The notes beneath the pieces are model-generated. The model made no database searches, was not told the origin of the DNA, and saw only the letters and a list, made by a program, of their open reading frames with translations. This document shows positions 7,318 through 9,403 of a stretch of DNA of 9,403 bases, piece by piece. Each line of letters begins with the position of its first letter. The first letter of the stretch is position 1. Origin of the DNA: Alphaproteobacteria bacterium (GTDB lineage Bacteria; Pseudomonadota; Alphaproteobacteria; CACIAM-22H2). Location of the stretch: positions 1-9,403 of the forward strand of contig CANMWW010000050.1 of the NCBI GenBank assembly GCA_947500965.1, read 5' to 3'. Both the position numbers and the translations under genes were made by a program.

Positions 7318-8901
7318 TCAGCCCTTGACCCAGACGTTGGACATGCGCGGGATGCGGAAGGGCTTGAAGCCCTCCACGTTCGAGCGCACGGCCTGCACCT
7401 TGGTCAGCGAGCCGAAGGGATAGACCATGGCGTTCTCGAGGGCGCGCTTCTGGGCGCGCGCGAAGGCGGCCTTGCGCTCATCGAGGGTCGGGCTGTTCTC
7501 GATGGCCGCGAAGGCCTCGAGGAACTCCTTGTCCTCCTCGCCGGTCTTGGGGTTGTAGGCCTCGCTGAGGGGCGGCATGAAGAAGCGCAGCGCCGCCGCG
7601 CCGCCGAGCGAGGAGTTGGTGCCCCAGCCGGTGAAGAACAGGTGCCAGCCGTCGTCCTGGCCGCGGTACATGTTCACCGAGGCGGGCCAGTCGATGACGA
7701 GCAGCTCGGCGTTGATGCCGATCGACTTCATCTGCTCGGCCATCATCGTGGCGGCCGTGAACATGTTCGGGTAGTCGCGGTTCGTCAGCAGGATGACCTT
7801 CTCGTTCCTGTAGCCGGACTGCGAGAGGAACTGCTTCGCGCGCGCCGGGTTCTTCTGGTTGTAGGTCTCCTTGCCGACGTCGGTGTAGTAGGCCTGGCCG
7901 GGGTACTGGAACCCGATGTTCAGGTTGTACGCGCCGTCGGTCGCCGCCTCCATGATGTCGTCCATGTCGAGGACAGCCTGCACCGCCTTGCGGAAGTTCA
8001 GGTTGTTCATCGGCGGCAGCTGGGTGTTGGTCAGCGCGATCTGGATCCAGAAGTTCTTGAGGGACAGCAGCGAGATGTTGCGGTTGTCCTTGAGGCGCGG
8101 CTGCGACTTCGCCGGCACGTCCTCGACGGCGTGGAACTCGCCGGTCTCCAGGCCCGCGACGCGCGCGCCCGGCTCGGTGATGAAGCGGATGTCGACCGTG
8201 TCGAGGCAGGCGACCTTGTAGCCGCCGAACCCGTCCGTCGTGTTGTAGCGCGTGTCCGGCTGGTAGCCGTCGTAGCGGCGCAGCCTGGCGTGGCTGTCGG
8301 CGACGAACTCGGCGACCTGCCAGGGGCCGGTGCCGATCGCGGGCAGCTGCAGCGCCGGCGCGTTCTCGAACTCGGCCGGGTGGATGACGACCGGCACGCT
8401 GAACGAGCTCAGGTTCTCGAGGAAGGTCGGCTGCGGCGCCTTCAGCGTCAGCACGTAGGTGTAGGGGTCGGTCGCCTCGAACTTCTCGACGATCGCGAAC
8501 ATGCCGCGGTCGTTGCCGACGCGCATGTAGCGCCTGAACGAGGCGGCCACGTCGGCGGAGGTCAGCTCCTTGCCGTTGTGGAACTTGATGCCCTGGCGCA
8601 GCTTGAACGTGTAGGTCTTCTTGTCGGCGCTCTCGGTCACCTCGGCCGCGAGCTCGGGCATCGGCGCCATGTTCTCGTCGCGCGTCATCAGCGATTCGAA
8701 GACGTTCATCGCGATGTTGCGGGTCGAGATCGTCGAGGACACGTGCTGGTCGAGGCTGTTCGCCTTCGCTTCCTGCGCGAAGACGAGGTTGCCGCCCTTG
8801 CGGCCGCACTCGAACTTCTGCGCCGCGGCGACGTCGGCGACGAGCATCGCCGCGCCCGCGAGCAGGGCCGCCTGCGCGCCCCTTCGGATGGTGTGGTTCA
8901 T
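7318..8901 (-). CDS. Periplasmic substrate-binding protein, family 5 (DppA/OppA-like)
   Basis: This 527-residue protein is the periplasmic binding component that delivers substrate to the two permeases. A signal peptide covers about residues 1-27 (MNHTIRRG, hydrophobic core 10-22, AAA then Gln28), with no lipobox, so the mature protein is soluble. Family 5 hallmarks are the VFESLMTRDENMAPMPELA segment at about 67-85, the YTFKLRQGIKFHNGKELTSADV signature at about 97-118, the GTGPW motif in the middle domain, and the NLNFRKAVQAVLD segment. I chose ATG 8901 because AAGGGAGA lies about 8 bases upstream and the signal peptide then begins correctly; an in-frame ATG at 8934 would add 11 residues before the signal. 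Family 5 members bind dipeptides, oligopeptides, nickel, glutathione, opines and others, and the ligand cannot be told from sequence. It is the first importer gene and sits next to a hydantoinase/oxoprolinase gene. Confidence 0.95.
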   Translation of the reverse strand: MNHTIRRGAQAALLAGAAMLVADVAAAQKFECGRKGGNLVFAQEAKANSLDQHVSSTISTRNIAMNVFESLMTRDENMAPMPELAAEVTESADKKTYTFKLRQGIKFHNGKELTSADVAASFRRYMRVGNDRGMFAIVEKFEATDPYTYVLTLKAPQPTFLENLSSFSVPVVIHPAEFENAPALQLPAIGTGPWQVAEFVADSHARLRRYDGYQPDTRYNTTDGFGGYKVACLDTVDIRFITEPGARVAGLETGEFHAVEDVPAKSQPRLKDNRNISLLSLKNFWIQIALTNTQLPPMNNLNFRKAVQAVLDMDDIMEAATDGAYNLNIGFQYPGQAYYTDVGKETYNQKNPARAKQFLSQSGYRNEKVILLTNRDYPNMFTAATMMAEQMKSIGINAELLVIDWPASVNMYRGQDDGWHLFFTGWGTNSSLGGAAALRFFMPPLSEAYNPKTGEEDKEFLEAFAAIENSPTLDERKAAFARAQKRALENAMVYPFGSLTKVQAVRSNVEGFKPFRIPRMSNVWVKG

Positions 8902-8923
8902 CTGGTCGTCTCCCTTTGTGGCC

Positions 8924-8955
8924 CGGCGAGGCACCGATCCCCGAGCACCTCGCCG
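8924..8955 (-). promoter_or_regulatory. Leader hairpin upstream of the binding-protein gene
   Basis: CGGCGAGG (8924-8931) and CCTCGCCG (8948-8955) are perfect reverse complements around a 16-base loop. The hairpin would form near the 5' end of the message, 9 bases before the ribosome binding site at 8914-8910. It could stabilise the message or form part of a control leader; nothing in it matches a riboswitch class I know. Confidence 0.4.
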
Positions 8956-8964
8956 CGAATGGGC

Positions 8965-8976
8965 GACGCTAGCGTC
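8965..8976. promoter_or_regulatory. Perfect 12-base palindrome, possible operator
   Basis: GACGCTAGCGTC is its own reverse complement and overlaps the candidate -10 element of the importer promoter. A dimeric regulator bound here would block that promoter. Such a palindrome can also occur by chance in GC-rich DNA, and no regulator gene is visible in the window. Confidence 0.35.
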
Positions 8977-8995
8977 CCGCGCGCGGCGGTGACAA
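8967..8995 (-). promoter_or_regulatory. Candidate sigma70-type promoter of the importer operon
   Basis: On the minus strand a -35-like TTGTCA (8995-8990; one mismatch to TTGACA) is followed after 17 bases by a weak -10-like CTAGCG (8972-8967). It begins 6 bases after the hydantoinase stop and would start transcription near 8960, giving a leader of about 60 bases. The -35 and spacing are good and the -10 is poor, so this is tentative. A promoter farther upstream with read-through is the alternative. Confidence 0.3.
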
Positions 8996-9001
8996 GGCGA
9001 G

Positions 9002-9403
9002 TCATGTCGCCGGGGGGCGTTTTCCGCGCGCCTGCCCGATCGCGACGTCGAGCCAGCCTTGCGCGCTCGCGCGCGCCGCGTCGCCGGGCAGCAGCATGAC
9101 GCTCGTCGTCGGCGACTCGACGATGGCCGGGCCTTCGACGCGCTGGCCGGGCGCGAGCGCGTCGAGCGCGAGGACGGGCACGGTGCGCCACCGGCCCGCG
9201 TGCACGCGCCGCGACGCGCGCGACGCGGCCGGCGCCGAGGCCGCGCGCTCAGCCTCGCGCGGCATGGCGTCGAGCCGGCCCGTGGCGCGCACGGAGGCGT
9301 TGACCATCACGGGCATGCGGTCGGGAAGCGCGTAGGTGAACAGCGCCTCGTGCCGGCGCGCGAAGCGCCCGGCAACCTGCGCGGGCAGGTCGTCGCGCTC
9401 CCA
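9002..9403 (-). CDS. Hydantoinase/oxoprolinase family subunit A, C-terminal end only
   Basis: The last 133 residues of a protein whose start lies beyond the window. The frame is open from the edge (WERDDLPAQVAGRF) to TGA 9004-9002. RRHEALFTYALPDRMPVMVN followed by a variable linker, a VPV..LDAL.PGQ stretch and GPAIVESPTTSVMLLPGD matches the C-terminal domain of HyuA-type proteins: N-methylhydantoinase A, 5-oxoprolinase and acetophenone carboxylase alpha. These are ATP-dependent cytoplasmic enzymes acting on cyclic amides such as hydantoins or 5-oxoproline, usually with a HyuB partner. The catalytic and ATP-binding parts are outside the window, so the substrate cannot be assigned. HyuB is not downstream, where it is often found; it may be upstream. 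The adjacent peptide-type importer on the same strand fits uptake of an amide substrate or its precursor. Confidence 0.82.
   Translation of the reverse strand, partial: WERDDLPAQVAGRFARRHEALFTYALPDRMPVMVNASVRATGRLDAMPREAERAASAPAASRASRRVHAGRWRTVPVLALDALAPGQRVEGPAIVESPTTSVMLLPGDAARASAQGWLDVAIGQARGKRPPAT

Noticed and set aside
8899..8934. Start of the binding protein at ATG 8934
   Set aside because: It adds 11 charged residues before the signal peptide, whereas ATG 8901 has AAGGGAGA upstream at proper spacing.
5977..9099. A plus-strand open frame of over 1,000 codons lying opposite the permeases and binding protein
   Set aside because: It is antisense to three well-recognised genes, and its translation is low-complexity Arg/Asp/His/Val sequence with no family motif. 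High GC removes stops from such shadow frames.

Overview
The window is very GC-rich, gene-dense and coded entirely on the minus strand. Family content and protein style (Dpp/Opp-type transporter, hydantoinase/oxoprolinase, alphaproteobacterial-looking TPR-CHAT lipoprotein) suggest an alphaproteobacterium. That placement is an inference; no taxonomic marker such as rRNA is present.

In transcription order (high to low coordinates): (1) 9403-9002, the C-terminal end of a hydantoinase/oxoprolinase subunit A, cut by the window edge. (2) A 100-base gap with a candidate promoter, a perfect 12-base palindrome and an 8-bp leader hairpin. (3) 8901-3401, a complete five-gene peptide-type ABC importer: periplasmic binding protein, two permeases and two ATPases, in DppABCDF order. 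Junctions among the last four genes are tight or overlapping. A 12-bp perfect GC hairpin sits in the 63-base gap between the binding protein and the first permease. (4) 3342-124, a TPR-CHAT lipoprotein gene interrupted by a single in-frame TAA at 2787-2785. The upstream piece carries the lipoprotein signal and first helical repeats; the downstream piece carries more TPR-like repeats, a coiled coil and an intact-looking CHAT protease domain with its His/Cys pair. (5) 101-1, the first 33 codons of a small exported protein that follows the CHAT gene after 22 bases.

The importer probably feeds peptides or related amide compounds to the cytoplasm, where an enzyme such as the adjacent hydantoinase/oxoprolinase could act; the substrate cannot be read from sequence. 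The CHAT lipoprotein and its small exported neighbour form a second module, perhaps a membrane-anchored caspase-like protease with a secreted partner. The 58-base gap before this module has no convincing terminator, so the two modules may share transcription.

The main point for follow-up is the lone stop codon in the TPR-CHAT gene. The two halves are in exactly the same frame, the stop falls in the turn of a TPR-like hairpin, and the downstream half has no convincing ribosome binding site. This looks like one gene with a nonsense change (real or a sequencing error), not two genes.
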